Shown here: in pieces, positions 40,673-49,674 of the stretch
Layout: each line of letters opens with the position of its first letter
Numbering within the stretch: position 1 is the stretch's first letter
Assembly (NCBI GenBank): GCA_031253835.1
Contig: JAIRVP010000072.1
Coordinates: 1-64,000, forward strand
Direction: 5' to 3'
DNA from: Burkholderia sp.
GTDB lineage: Bacteria > Pseudomonadota > Gammaproteobacteria > Burkholderiales > Burkholderiaceae
DNA: 64,000 nt
The notes under the pieces: generated by a model
Databases searched by the model: none
Told to the model about the DNA's origin: nothing
The model's input: the letters and a program-made list of their open reading frames with translations, nothing else
Made by a program: the position numbers and the translations under genes

Positions 40673-41021
40673 AGGTCAGGCGTGAAGTTGTTGCTTGGGT
40701 TGCCCGAGTTTACCAGTGGCTTCGATGTAGACGCGCGAAGTTGGCCGTTTGGCCAGGCGAGGGTGATGGCGATCGGCAGCCATCTGAAAGACGTACTCAC
40801 CCGACTGCCCGCCCGCAAGGCGTCCGGCATCGCCGGGCTGCTCCCGCATCGTTGGGCACCCAGCGCCACCCGACTGGCAAGACTGAGCCGCCAGTGCTTA
40901 CAATCAGAAGAATGAGTGCGCCGATTCCGGAACAAGCCTTGGCCACGCGCGATATCGACGACCTCGATGTCGTCTCGCGGGCGGCGGCGCGTCGATTACC
41001 GTGCAGCAACAGGAGAACCCG
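40673..41021. other. Sparse region upstream of mutS with repeat and tiny ORF
   Basis: This 349-base stretch between divergent mutS and the EthD-like gene holds copy A of an imperfect direct repeat (40705-40770), a TACAAT box (40899-40904) and a 37-codon ORF (40912-41025). No other coding sequence is convincing. Confidence 0.6.
40705..40770 (+). repeat. Imperfect direct repeat, copy A
   Basis: About 53 of 66 bases match copy B, which starts exactly 700 bases further on. The shared core is ACGCGCGAAGTT-GCCGTTTGGCC. In the plus reading frame both copies give EF..GFDV.ARS.PFG, so this may be a decayed coding fragment or a dispersed element. Confidence 0.7.
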
Positions 41022-41025
41022 ATGA
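40912..41025 (+). pseudogene. 37-codon ORF, possible 5' remnant of a lost gene
   Basis: Starts MSAPIPEQALATRDIDDLD and continues VVSRAAARRL before diverging to a short basic end. A TACAAT box lies seven bases upstream of the start. The well-behaved N-terminus and abrupt end suggest the front of a gene cut off by rearrangement. Its TGA overlaps the ATG of the EthD-like gene, so it could instead act as a leader for it. Not recognised. Confidence 0.4.
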
Positions 41026-41348
41026 TCAAAGTCAGTGTCATGTACCCGTACGCCGCAGGCGCGCGATTCGATCATACGTACTACCGCGAGAGGCATATGC
41101 CGATGGTGAAGCAGCGGCTCGGCGCCGCCTGTCTGTACTACACGGTGGAGAAGGGCATCGCAGGCGGTGCTCCGGGCACGGACCCTGTTTACGTGGCCAA
41201 GTGCGACTTCGTCTGCACTTCTGTCGAAGCATTCCAGACAGCCCGCGACCCGCACGCGCAGGAGATCATGGCCGACATAGCCAATTACACGGATATCCAA
41301 CCCGTGCTGCAAATCAGCGAGGTGGTCGTGGAGCGTTCGGACGTCTGA
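41022..41348 (+). CDS. EthD-family protein
   Basis: A 108-residue dimeric alpha-beta-barrel (ferredoxin-like) protein. IKVSVMYPYAAGARFDHTYYRERHMPMV matches the EthD family, in which the conserved His-Met-Pro lies after a Tyr-rich helix. EthD proteins support ring- or ether-degrading systems or are of unknown role; no degradation genes are nearby. AGGAGA lies six bases before the ATG. The gene lies between two imperfect direct repeats and may be an acquired piece. Confidence 0.85.
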   Translation: MIKVSVMYPYAAGARFDHTYYRERHMPMVKQRLGAACLYYTVEKGIAGGAPGTDPVYVAKCDFVCTSVEAFQTARDPHAQEIMADIANYTDIQPVLQISEVVVERSDV

Positions 41349-41844
41349 CCAAGGTCCGGATATCGGCAGGCACCGCATCAGCGTATGGCGTAGGCGAGAG
41401 AGTCCGAGTTTGCAGGTGGCTTCGACGTGCACGCGCGAAGTTCGCCGTTTGGCCGGATGCCGGTGATCGCACGAACCCTGGCGGGCCGAGCGTGTGTTTG
41501 GCGCTGGACTGAGTGCGGTGGTTTCGAACCTCGCTGCGCACCGCCGTTGTTCGGTTTCGATCGAGGCCAGCAGATACGCCGCATTAATCAGCCCCCAATT
41601 TCTTCGCGGATACACGCCAACCAAATTGACGCAGACGATTTCGTCCGTCTGGAGAGCACTGCAAACTGTGAAACGTTTGCCAGGCCGCGTAATCCAGCGA
41701 CTCGGTCTTTTGAATTGCCCATGCTCTCGGGACTTACACCAATCAACCGCGCAAAACTGAAACTTAGGCAAGTTTCAAGGAGGGGCGCGTGCTAGTCTGA
41801 AACGGCAATATATATAAAAACGCAATAAGTTTCGGGGCACAAAC
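41349..41844. other. Intergenic region with repeat copy B
   Basis: This 496-base stretch has copy B of the direct repeat near its start. Short overlapping open frames occur on both strands, the longest on the plus strand being 41427-41795 (MHARSSPFGRMPVIAR), but none has clear start signals or a recognised product. The last 80 bases become AT-rich (ATATATATAAAAACG near 41805-41825) and probably hold the promoter of the ICMT-like gene. Confidence 0.55.
41405..41470 (+). repeat. Imperfect direct repeat, copy B
   Basis: Second copy of the 66-base repeat, about 80% identical to copy A by hand alignment and in the same orientation, placed 57 bases after the EthD-like gene. Confidence 0.7.
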
Positions 41845-42540
41845 ATGAAGCAGGCCATACAGGATGCGGGGGGCGCGTGCGCGCAAAGTACCCTGATGCG
41901 GCCCGCGACAGCGGTCGCGGATGAGTCGGACCGGATCAACCTGATCGAGCTTTGTGCACGCGTATCGTCAGTGACCGTGCTCGGCGTATTTGCTTATCTG
42001 ATTTATATGCCGTGGCGATCGGACCCGAGCCGGATCACGCTGATCCTGCTGCTGGTATCCGCCGTACTGACCGTCGGCATGTCGGCTTTTGCGAAATTGC
42101 CGAAACGGCGCGACTGGCATCCCGTCGCGGTGTGCTTTTCTCTTGGCGGGTCGTTCTACTGCCTGACCTATCAGCTGACCGCCAGTACCCAACTGATTCC
42201 GGAGTGGGCAGGGAGCGTCTGGCAAGTGTGCGGGATCGCGTTGCAACTGTTCGCGAAACTGTCGCTCGGGCGCTCGTTCGGTTTGCTGCCGGCGAATCGC
42301 GGGGTCGTCTCGACCGGTGCGTACCGGTTCATGCGTCACCCGATCTATGCCGGTTACCTGTTGTCCGAATTCGGTTTCCTGCTTGCCAACTTCAGTACGC
42401 GAAACCTGCTCACGATCGGCATCTGGATGCTGTTGCAGATCGGTCGAATCCGTATGGAAGAGCGCGTGCTGTCTGAAGACGCCGATTATCGTGCGTACAA
42501 GACGAAGGTGCGGTACCGGCTGATTCCCGGCGTGTTGTGA
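41845..42540 (+). CDS. Isoprenylcysteine carboxyl-methyltransferase-like membrane protein
   Basis: A 231-residue integral membrane protein of the ICMT/NnrU/phospholipid methyltransferase superfamily. After a polar N-terminus of about 30 residues there are about five hydrophobic helices. The SAM-binding signature is GVVSTGAYRFMRHPIYAGYLLSEFG, followed by ERVLSEDADYRAYKTKVRYRLIPGV, the usual C-terminus. Bacterial members methylate small or lipid-like substrates; the one here cannot be told. Confidence 0.88.
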   Translation: MKQAIQDAGGACAQSTLMRPATAVADESDRINLIELCARVSSVTVLGVFAYLIYMPWRSDPSRITLILLLVSAVLTVGMSAFAKLPKRRDWHPVAVCFSLGGSFYCLTYQLTASTQLIPEWAGSVWQVCGIALQLFAKLSLGRSFGLLPANRGVVSTGAYRFMRHPIYAGYLLSEFGFLLANFSTRNLLTIGIWMLLQIGRIRMEERVLSEDADYRAYKTKVRYRLIPGVL

Positions 42541-42666
42541 AGGGAGTGCCGAAAGCGCGCGATGGCCGAGCATCGATGGAGCACATTGGCGCGGCGGACA
42601 TGAAAAAGTCGGCGCACTCGGCGCACTCGGGTCACGGACCTTCGCACGCCGACGTTGCCCGGCCTG

Positions 42667-44289
42667 TCAGGACGCGTGTCCCGACGTCATGCTGAGTGCC
42701 ACTGCCTGCGCGACTTCGATACCGTCGATCGCCGCCGAATAGATGCCGCCCGCATATCCGGCGCCTTCGCCGGCCGGATACAGGCCGTCGACGTTCATGC
42801 TCTGGTAGTCGTCCTTGCGCCGGATCCGGATCGGCGACGACGTGCGCGTCTCCACGCCGGTCAGCACCGCATCGTGCATCGCGAAGCCGGAGATCTTCTT
42901 GTCGATCTCGGGCAGCGCTTCGCGGATCGCTTCGATCACGTAGTCCGGCAGCGCGGTGCTGAGGTCGGTCGGATTCACGCCGGGCTTGTACGACGGCTCC
43001 ACGGAACCGAGTGACGTCGACGGCCGGCCGGCAATGAAATCGCCGACCAGCTGGCCCGGCGCGCGGTAATCGCCGCCGCCGAGTTCGAACGCGCGCTCTT
43101 CCCATTTCCGCTGGAACGCGATGCCCGCCAGCGGGCCGCCGGGATAGTCGTCCGGCGTGATGCCGACGACGATGCCGGCGTTCGCGTTGCGCTCGGCGCG
43201 CGAATACTGGCTCATCCCGTTGGTGACGACGCGGCCCGGCTCGGAGGTCGCCGCGACCACCGTGCCGCCCGGGCACATGCAGAAGCTGTAGACGGCCCGG
43301 CCGTTATTGGCGTGGTGAACCACCTTGTAGTCGGCCGCGCCGAGTTGCTTGTGGCCCGCAAACTTGCCGAAGCGGCTGCGGTCGATCAACCCTTGCGGAT
43401 GTTCGATCCGGAAACCCAGCGAGAACGGCTTGGCTTCGATATAGACGCCGCGATCGTGCAGCATCTGGAACGTGTCGCGCGCGCTGTGGCCCACGGCCAG
43501 CACCACATGGTCGCACCGGAGCGTTTCGCCGTTCGACAGCTTGAGCGAACGTACCTTGCCCTGGTCGATTTCGATGTCGTCGACGCGGGTTTCGAAACGC
43601 ACTTCGCCACCGAGTTCGTGGATCGACGCGCGCATCTTTTCCACCATGCTGACGAGGCGGAACGTGCCGATGTGCGGCCGGCTCAGGTACAGGATGTCTT
43701 CCGGTGCGCCGGCCTTGACGAACTCGTCCAGCACCTTGCGGCCGTAGTGGTGGGGATCCTTGATCTGGCTGTACAGCTTGCCGTCGGAAAAGGTCCCGGC
43801 GCCGCCTTCGCCGAACTGCACGTTGGATTCGGGGTTGAGGACGCTCTTGCGCCACAGGCCGAAGGTGTCCTTGGTGCGCTCGCGCACGGCCTTGCCGCGT
43901 TCGAGGATGATGGGGCGGAAGCCCATCTGCGCGAGGATCAGGCCTGCAAACAGACCGCACGGCCCCATGCCGATGACGACCGGGCGCAGGAAATCGGCGC
44001 GCTCGGGCGCCTTCGCGACGAAGTGGTACGCCATGTCGGGCGTCGGGCCGCAATGCGGCTTGCCGGCGATGCGCTTGAGCGCGGCCGCTTCGTCCTTGAC
44101 CTCGAGATCGACGATATACGTGAGCTTGATGTCCGAACGCTTGCGCGCATCGTGCGCGCGGCGGAACACGGTGTAACGGAGGAGTTCGTCCGCCGCCACG
44201 CCAAGCTCGGCGAGGCGCGCGCGAATCGCGGCCTCGAGTGCGCTTTCGGGGTGGTCGAGGGGCAGTTTAATTTCGCTTAGCCGTAACAT
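42667..44289 (-). CDS. FAD-dependent dehydrogenase (COG2509 type)
   Basis: A 540-residue flavoprotein. The Rossmann motif PVVIGMGPCGLFAGLILAQMG binds FAD, and the conserved FGEGGAGTFSDGKLYS and SFCMCPGGTVVAATSEPG are typical of this uncharacterised family. A C-terminal NVDGLYPAGEGAGYAGGI closes the FAD site. The N-terminal 90 residues form a separate small domain (FRRAHDARKRSDIKLTYIVDLEV). The ATG at 44289 is chosen; upstream open sequence is unlike the family. The physiological substrate is unknown. Confidence 0.88.
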   Translation of the reverse strand: MLRLSEIKLPLDHPESALEAAIRARLAELGVAADELLRYTVFRRAHDARKRSDIKLTYIVDLEVKDEAAALKRIAGKPHCGPTPDMAYHFVAKAPERADFLRPVVIGMGPCGLFAGLILAQMGFRPIILERGKAVRERTKDTFGLWRKSVLNPESNVQFGEGGAGTFSDGKLYSQIKDPHHYGRKVLDEFVKAGAPEDILYLSRPHIGTFRLVSMVEKMRASIHELGGEVRFETRVDDIEIDQGKVRSLKLSNGETLRCDHVVLAVGHSARDTFQMLHDRGVYIEAKPFSLGFRIEHPQGLIDRSRFGKFAGHKQLGAADYKVVHHANNGRAVYSFCMCPGGTVVAATSEPGRVVTNGMSQYSRAERNANAGIVVGITPDDYPGGPLAGIAFQRKWEERAFELGGGDYRAPGQLVGDFIAGRPSTSLGSVEPSYKPGVNPTDLSTALPDYVIEAIREALPEIDKKISGFAMHDAVLTGVETRTSSPIRIRRKDDYQSMNVDGLYPAGEGAGYAGGIYSAAIDGIEVAQAVALSMTSGHAS

Positions 44290-44607
44290 GGGGACTCGGA
44301 TGCGATTGCCACGGCGTCGTGGCGATGTTGATACAGGTGGGGCCGGTATGCCGGCGGCGGCGTTGTTCGCCGCGCGGGCCTGCCGGACGCAAACCATTCA
44401 TCGTCGTTGCGGGAAACGCGGGCGGGCGGCAGCACGCCGACCCGCCCGGACAACCCGGGCACCTTCAGGATAGGCGCACGAAGCGCCCGTTGCGCACGGA
44501 AGATTGTCGCGCCTCCCGCGTGATCGGGAGGCGAACGGCGCGCGACGTGACGAGGCCCGCGAGCGGTTTGCGCAAAAAGCCGCGCCATGCGGGCGCGGCC
44601 CGGGCTT
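44290..44607. other. Intergenic region between suhB and the FAD gene
   Basis: A 318-base stretch on the minus-strand route from suhB to the FAD dehydrogenase. The suhB-proximal end holds a strong terminator; the remainder should hold the promoter of the FAD gene. No gene is seen. Confidence 0.55.
44574..44599 (-). terminator. Intrinsic terminator after suhB
   Basis: On the minus strand GCCGCGCC, a five-base loop and GGCGCGGC are followed by TTTTT. It lies nine bases beyond the suhB stop. Confidence 0.85.
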
Positions 44608-45411
44608 TTACTCCGCTGCCGGATGCACGCGGCTGTAGCGGTTCAGGATCGGGATCATCTGCGCGTAGATCTTCGGGTTCGCCGCGACGATCTCGTGGCG
44701 ATGCAGGAAATCGGCGTCGCCCGTGTAGTTGCCGACGAGGCCGCCGGCCTCGGTGATCAGCAGGCTGCCCGCTGCCATGTCCCACACGTTGATGCCTTGC
44801 TCGAAGAACGCGTCGAGGCGGCCGGCCGCGACGTTCGCGAGATCGAGTGCCGCCGCGCCCGGGCGGCGCAGGCCCGTGCAGGCCTGCGTCATTTCGGTGA
44901 AGAGGCGTGCATACGCGTCGAGGCCGTCCTTTTCACGGAACGGGAAACCCGTGCCGACGAGTGCGTCCGCCAGGCGGTCGCGGCGGCCGACGCGGATGCG
45001 GCGGTCGTTCAGGTACGCGCCGCGGCCGCGGGTGGCCGTGAACAGGTCGTTCTTGTTCGGATCGTAGACGACGGCCTGCGTGACGACGCCCTTGTGCTCG
45101 AGCGCGATCGACACGCAGTAGTACGGGAAGCCGTGGATGAAGTTGGTCGTGCCGTCGAGCGGATCGATGATCCACTTGAATTCGGATTCGTTGTCGGATT
45201 CGCCCGATTCTTCCGCGAGGATCGCGTGATCGGGGTAGGCGGTCTTCAGCGTCTCGATGATCGCGTCTTCTGCGGCCTTGTCCACTTCGGTGACGAAGTC
45301 GTTCTGCTGCTTCTTGCGGATCTCGATCAGGTCGAGATCGAGGGACGCGCGGTTGATGATCTGTCCGGCGCGGCGCGCAGCCTTGACAGCAATGTTGAGC
45401 ATGGGATGCAT
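44608..45411 (-). CDS. suhB: Inositol-1-monophosphatase family protein SuhB
   Basis: Mg-dependent monophosphatase of 267 residues; in E. coli SuhB also acts with Nus factors in rRNA transcription. Metal sites are visible: ILAEESGE (Glu), [20 protein letters not shown] (Asp-Asp) and [19 protein letters not shown] (Asp). It is divergent from trmJ with 280 bases between, which is the usual arrangement in betaproteobacteria. Confidence 0.95.
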
Positions 45412-45691
45412 GAGCCTGGATCCTGTAGCCGGCGGCACGGGCCGCCACGAAGTGGAACAACCGCCCGGAACGGCGCAAGCGTGCCGGGCGAGGTGAGACG
45501 CGAATTGACAAAGAGCGGGGTACGACCCGCGCCGCACGGTGTGCGGCGCGTAAAGGCATGATTTTACCCGATTTTTGGCGGTTTCAGGCGACCGGAATGC
45601 GGGGAAACCCCCACTGTCCGTCCGGACGAGTGGGTTTGCCGCGGCGATGGCGATACCATACTGCCATTCTGATGAACCGAGTCGTATCGTA

Positions 45692-46516
45692 GTGGAAACT
45701 CCGCAGAACACCGCCGCGCCGTCCGAGCCGGGCGCGGCCTCGTCCCCGCCGCCGTCCGGCGGCTTCACGTCCACCCGCTTCGTGCTCGTCGAGCCGAGCC
45801 ATCCCGGCAATGTCGGGGCGGCCGCCCGCGCGCTGAAGACGATGGGCTTCTCGCGTCTCGTGCTGGTCGCGCCGCGCGTGCCGCACGTACAGAGCGACCC
45901 CGAGGCGATCGCGATGGCCAGCGGCGCGGACGACGTCCTCGCGTCCGCGCATGTCGTGCCGACGCTCGGCGACGCGCTGTCCGGCGTCCACTGGTCGATC
46001 GCGCTGACCGCGCGTACGCGCGAATACGGGCCGCCGCGCCTCGCGCCGCGTGCGGCCGCCACGCAGGCGTGCGCGCAGGTCGGCACGGGCGACATCGCGC
46101 TCGTGTTCGGCAACGAGCGCACGGGCCTCGCGAACGAGCATGTCGAGCAGTGCAGCGCGCTCGCGCACATTCCGGCGAACCCGGCCTACAGCTCGCTGAA
46201 CCTTGCGCAGGCCGTGCAGGTGCTCGCGTACGAACTGCGCGTCGCGTTTCTCGAGCAGGCGAGCGAGCCGTTCGCGCAACCGTCGGGCGAAGCCGGCACG
46301 CTCGCGCAGAGCGACGAGATCGAGCGGATGTACGTCCACCTCGAGAACGCGCTGATCGCGCTCGATTTCCTCGATCCGCGCAATCCGAAGAAGCTGATGC
46401 CGCGGTTGCGGCGCCTGTTTGCGCGTACGGGCCTCGAGCGCGAGGAGGTCAACATCCTGCGCGGTGTCGCGAAGCACATCCTGCTGAAATCGGGCAAGCC
46501 CGACGGCGACGCGTAA
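45692..46516 (+). CDS. trmJ: tRNA (cytidine/uridine-2'-O-)-methyltransferase TrmJ
   Basis: SPOUT methyltransferase modifying the ribose of tRNA residue 32. The 274 residues have the knotted fold signatures [41 protein letters not shown] and [22 protein letters not shown], then a C-terminal helical domain. Start is GTG at 45692 (ETPQNTAAP); an ATG at 45647 is a longer alternative. The first about 27 residues are Pro/Ala-rich and variable. Confidence 0.93.
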
Positions 46517-46831
46517 GCGGCCGGCGCACCGGCTGCCGGGCACTCGGCCTCGGCCGAGGCGCCGCATCGGGCCGGGCAGGCCGTGCGTCGGTCGGCGCGG
46601 AATCGCCGTGCTCCGCGCATTCCGCCCGGACGCCCCTTCCCGAAAGCCCGCTCAGCCCGCTCCAGCAAGCCTCTCGCCCGAATACCCGCGCCGGCGGCGG
46701 GGTGAACGCGCGGCCGCGTGCGGCCATGCGCGACTGGCCCTACAATCGCCGGACGTCATAAGCAAATTACCCGGCGCGATAACGGCCGGTCATTGCCGGC
46801 GATGCGCGCCGGCCTTTTCCCAGACCACATC
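46517..46831. other. Leader region of cysE with a terminator-like hairpin
   Basis: This 315-base gap between trmJ and cysE has no convincing gene. Near its end GCCGGC (46795-46800) can pair with GCCGGC (46808-46813), followed by CTTTTCC. An upstream GGCCGG (46784-46789) could pair with the same 3' arm (CCGGCC, 46809-46814) instead. These are alternative structures 18 bases before the cysE start. Confidence 0.4.
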
Positions 46832-47608
46832 ATGTTCACGAGACTGCGCGAAGACGTTGCAACGATTCGCGAGCGGGATCCCGCCGCTCGCAGTGCATGG
46901 GAAGTGCTGACCTGTTATCCGGGGCTGCATGCGCTCGTGCTGCATCGTTTCGCGCACGCCTGCTGGCGCGCGAAGCGCTACTGGCTTGCGCGTTTCGCGT
47001 CGCAGGTCGGGCGGTTCCTGACGGGGATCGAAATCCACCCCGGCGCGACGATCGGCCGGCGCGTGTTCATCGACCACGGCATGGGTGTCGTGATCGGCGA
47101 GACGGCGATCGTCGGCGACGACTGCACGATCTATCAGGGCGTGACGCTGGGCGGCACGTCGCTCACGCGCGGCGCGAAGCGCCACCCGACGCTCGAAGCC
47201 GGCGTGATCGTCGGCGCGGGCGCGAAGGTGCTCGGCGGTTTCACGGTGGGTGCGGGCGCGAAGATCGGCTCGAACGCGGTCGTCGTGAAGCCGGTGCCCG
47301 CAGGCGGCACGGCGGTCGGCAATCCGGCACGCATCGTGATGCCGGCGCAGCCGAAGCCGCAGCCCGAGCGCGCGGCATTCTGCGCGTACGGGATCACGCC
47401 GAACGCCGACGATCCGATGTCGCTCGCGATCCACGGCCTGATCGATCACGCGGCGAAGGAAAGCCGCCGCGTCGACGAGATCGTCGCGGCGCTCGAGCAG
47501 CTCGGCACGCACCTGGAAACGCTGCAGGGCGCCGATGCGGCGCGCCTCGACCTGCGCCGGCTGTCGGCGGTACTGGAAGGAAAGACGGTCGAACGCCAGG
47601 TGCAATGA
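46832..47608 (+). CDS. cysE: Serine O-acetyltransferase
   Basis: Acetylates serine with acetyl-CoA, the first step of cysteine synthesis. The 258 residues have an N-terminal helical region (MFTRLREDVATIRERDPAARS), then the hexapeptide left-handed beta-helix with catalytic HPGATIGRRVFIDHGMGVVIGE and the GGTSLTRGAKRHPTL loop. It is of the shorter SAT type and has an extra C-terminal helical tail of about 80 residues. The feedback-inhibitory C-terminus of E. coli CysE is not recognisable. Confidence 0.94.
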   Translation: MFTRLREDVATIRERDPAARSAWEVLTCYPGLHALVLHRFAHACWRAKRYWLARFASQVGRFLTGIEIHPGATIGRRVFIDHGMGVVIGETAIVGDDCTIYQGVTLGGTSLTRGAKRHPTLEAGVIVGAGAKVLGGFTVGAGAKIGSNAVVVKPVPAGGTAVGNPARIVMPAQPKPQPERAAFCAYGITPNADDPMSLAIHGLIDHAAKESRRVDEIVAALEQLGTHLETLQGADAARLDLRRLSAVLEGKTVERQVQ

Positions 47609-47654
47609 ACGCGACGGGTGCCGCCGGCCGCCGGTCAGTGCGACGACGGCGGCG

Positions 47655-48455
47655 TCAGTCGAGCGGCATCGCGTGGATGCCTTCCGCGTCGACGCGCAGG
47701 TAGCCGCCGCGCGGCTTGCCGTGATCGAGATCCCAGTCGGGCAGCACCCAGCGAATGCCGCCCGGTTCCAGGTGGCGCGCAGGGCGGTGCGTGTGGCCGT
47801 GGATGATCACGCTCGCGCGGCTCTTCCGGAACAGGGCCGCCACGCCTTCACGCGTGACGTCGTAGATGGCCGAAGCAGGGCGCATCCGGCCGGCTTCGCT
47901 GTTCGAGCGCATGCGCTGCGCGAGCGCGCGGCGCCAGCGGAACGGCCACGCGAGAAACAGCCATTGCGCGGCACGGTTGCGCGCGAAGCGGCGGAACACC
48001 TGGTAGCCGCGGTCGGCCGTGCATTGCGCGTCGCCGTGCGCGAGCACGATGCGCTGGCCGAACGCCATGATCAGCGACGGGTCGGGCAGCAGCATCGCGC
48101 CGGCCGCTTTCATGAAGCGCCGGCCGAGCAGGAAATCGCGGTTGCCGTGCATCACGTAGAGCGCGATCCCGCGCTCCGAGAACGTGTGCATCAGCGCGGC
48201 CATGCGGGCCGCGAACGGATCGTCGTCGAGGATGTCGTCGCCGATCCAGTATTCGAACAGGTCGCCGAGAATGAACACCGAGTCGGCGCTGTCGGCGGTG
48301 TATTTCACGAAATGCTCGAACGCGGCGACCGTCTTCGGAATCGCTTCGCTCAGATGCAGATCGGAGAGAAACAGGAACGGGCGTGCGGCTTGCGCGTATT
48401 CGCGCTCGCCGGGCACGCCCGCGGAGACGCTTCGCGGCGGACTCTCCTGCAACAT
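47655..48455 (-). CDS. lpxH: UDP-2,3-diacylglucosamine diphosphatase LpxH
   Basis: Cleaves UDP-2,3-diacylglucosamine to lipid X in lipid A synthesis at the inner membrane. In 266 residues the calcineurin-like motifs are complete: FLSDLHLSE, GDLFEYWIGDD, MHGNRDFLLG, AHGD and IIHGHTHRPARH. An N-terminal extension of about 25 residues precedes the first motif. It lies 23 bases downstream of ppiB and is probably co-transcribed with it. Confidence 0.95.
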   Translation of the reverse strand: MLQESPPRSVSAGVPGEREYAQAARPFLFLSDLHLSEAIPKTVAAFEHFVKYTADSADSVFILGDLFEYWIGDDILDDDPFAARMAALMHTFSERGIALYVMHGNRDFLLGRRFMKAAGAMLLPDPSLIMAFGQRIVLAHGDAQCTADRGYQVFRRFARNRAAQWLFLAWPFRWRRALAQRMRSNSEAGRMRPASAIYDVTREGVAALFRKSRASVIIHGHTHRPARHLEPGGIRWVLPDWDLDHGKPRGGYLRVDAEGIHAMPLD

Positions 48456-48478
48456 CGAAGTGTCTCCGTAACCGTGCG

Positions 48479-48970
48479 TCAGACCACGACGGCCTTTTCG
48501 ATCACGACGTCGTCGGCCGGCACGTCCTGGTGGAAGCCAGCGTTGCCCGTCTTGACACCCTTGATCTTGTCGACCACGTCCTGGCCTTCGACGACCTTGC
48601 CGAACACCGCGTAGCCCCAGCCCTGCGGCGTCGGCGACGAGTGGTTCAGGAAATCGTTGTCGTTCACGTTGATGAAGAACTGGGCGGTGGCCGAGTGCGG
48701 ATCGTTCGTGCGCGCCATCGCGACCGTGTAGTTGTCGTTCTTCAGGCCGTTGTTCGCCTCGTTGTCGATCGGCGCGTCGGTCGGCTTCTGCTTCAGGCCC
48801 GGCTCGAAGCCACCGCCCTGGATCATGAAGCCGTTGATCACGCGATGGAACACGGTGCCGTCGTAGTGGCCCTTCTTCACGTAGTTCAGGAAGTTCTCGA
48901 CCGTCTTCGGTGCCTTCGCGGCGTCGAGCTCGAGCTTGATCACGCCGTGGTTCGTATGCAGTTCAACCAT
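48479..48970 (-). CDS. ppiB: Cytoplasmic peptidyl-prolyl cis-trans isomerase (cyclophilin B type)
   Basis: Cyclophilin of 163 residues, no signal peptide. MVELHTNHGVIKLELDAAKAP, FHRVINGFMIQGGGFEPG (catalytic Arg) and TAQFFINVNDNDFLNH match bacterial PpiB. It follows ppiA by 88 bases on the same strand, so the cytoplasmic and exported cyclophilins form a tandem pair. Confidence 0.95.
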   Translation of the reverse strand: MVELHTNHGVIKLELDAAKAPKTVENFLNYVKKGHYDGTVFHRVINGFMIQGGGFEPGLKQKPTDAPIDNEANNGLKNDNYTVAMARTNDPHSATAQFFINVNDNDFLNHSSPTPQGWGYAVFGKVVEGQDVVDKIKGVKTGNAGFHQDVPADDVVIEKAVVV

Positions 48971-49058
48971 GATGAATTCCTTCGGTGAGGCGGTTTAAAT
49001 GGCACGCGGCCGGTCGTGCGACGCGGCCGCGTGTGGCGCCGGACGTGCCGGCAGGTTC

Positions 49059-49634
49059 TTACTTCGAGACGATGCTGGCCGATTCGATCAGGATCGGTTG
49101 TGCCGGCACGTCCTGCATCGGGCCGCGCGAGGTCGTCGCCACGCCTTCGATCTTCTTCACGACGTCGAGACCCGACACGACCTTGCCGAACACCGCATAG
49201 CCGTTGCCGTCCGGGTTCGGGTAGTCGAGGCCGCTGTTGTCGACCGTGTTGATGAAGAACTGCGCGGTGGCCGAATTCGGATCGCTCGTGCGTGCCATCG
49301 CGATCGTGCCCGTCAGGTTCTTCAGACCATTGCGGCTCTCCAGCGGGATCGGCGCGCGGGTCGGCTTCTCCTCGAAGTTGGTCTTGTAGCCGCCGCCCTG
49401 GATCATGAAGCCCTTGATCACGCGATGGAAGATCGTGCCGTTGTACTGGCCGGCCTTCACGTAATCGAGGAAGTTGGCGACCGACTTCGGCGCCTTCTCC
49501 GGGTAGAGCTCGACGCGAATGTCGCCCTGCGAGGTCTTCAGCTGCACGACGGGGTGCGCGGTAGCCGATTGCGCGAACGCGGGCGCGGTCGCGAGAAGGG
49601 CGGCGCCGCCAAGCGCCAGCAACAGACGTTTCAT
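49059..49634 (-). CDS. ppiA: Periplasmic peptidyl-prolyl cis-trans isomerase (cyclophilin A type)
   Basis: Cyclophilin of 191 residues with a signal peptide (MKRLLLALGGAALLATAPAFA, cleavage near residue 21). The isomerase domain shows FHRVIKGFMIQGGGYKTN and TAQFFINTVDNSGLDY. It acts on proline bonds of exported proteins. It lies between the TPR gene and ppiB on the same strand. Confidence 0.95.
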   Translation of the reverse strand: MKRLLLALGGAALLATAPAFAQSATAHPVVQLKTSQGDIRVELYPEKAPKSVANFLDYVKAGQYNGTIFHRVIKGFMIQGGGYKTNFEEKPTRAPIPLESRNGLKNLTGTIAMARTSDPNSATAQFFINTVDNSGLDYPNPDGNGYAVFGKVVSGLDVVKKIEGVATTSRGPMQDVPAQPILIESASIVSK

Positions 49635-49674
49635 TGCGATCCTCAGGTTGGGAGGGGAAAGAAGGCCGCGCCGC

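Noticed and set aside
37910..40915. 1001-codon open frame on the plus strand across mutS
   Set aside because: It lies antisense to mutS, which has all its motifs. Long antisense frames are a by-product of high GC and GCG/TCG-type codons.
40797..41771. 324-codon minus-strand frame covering the EthD gene
   Set aside because: No domain, weak composition, and it is antisense to the clear EthD protein.
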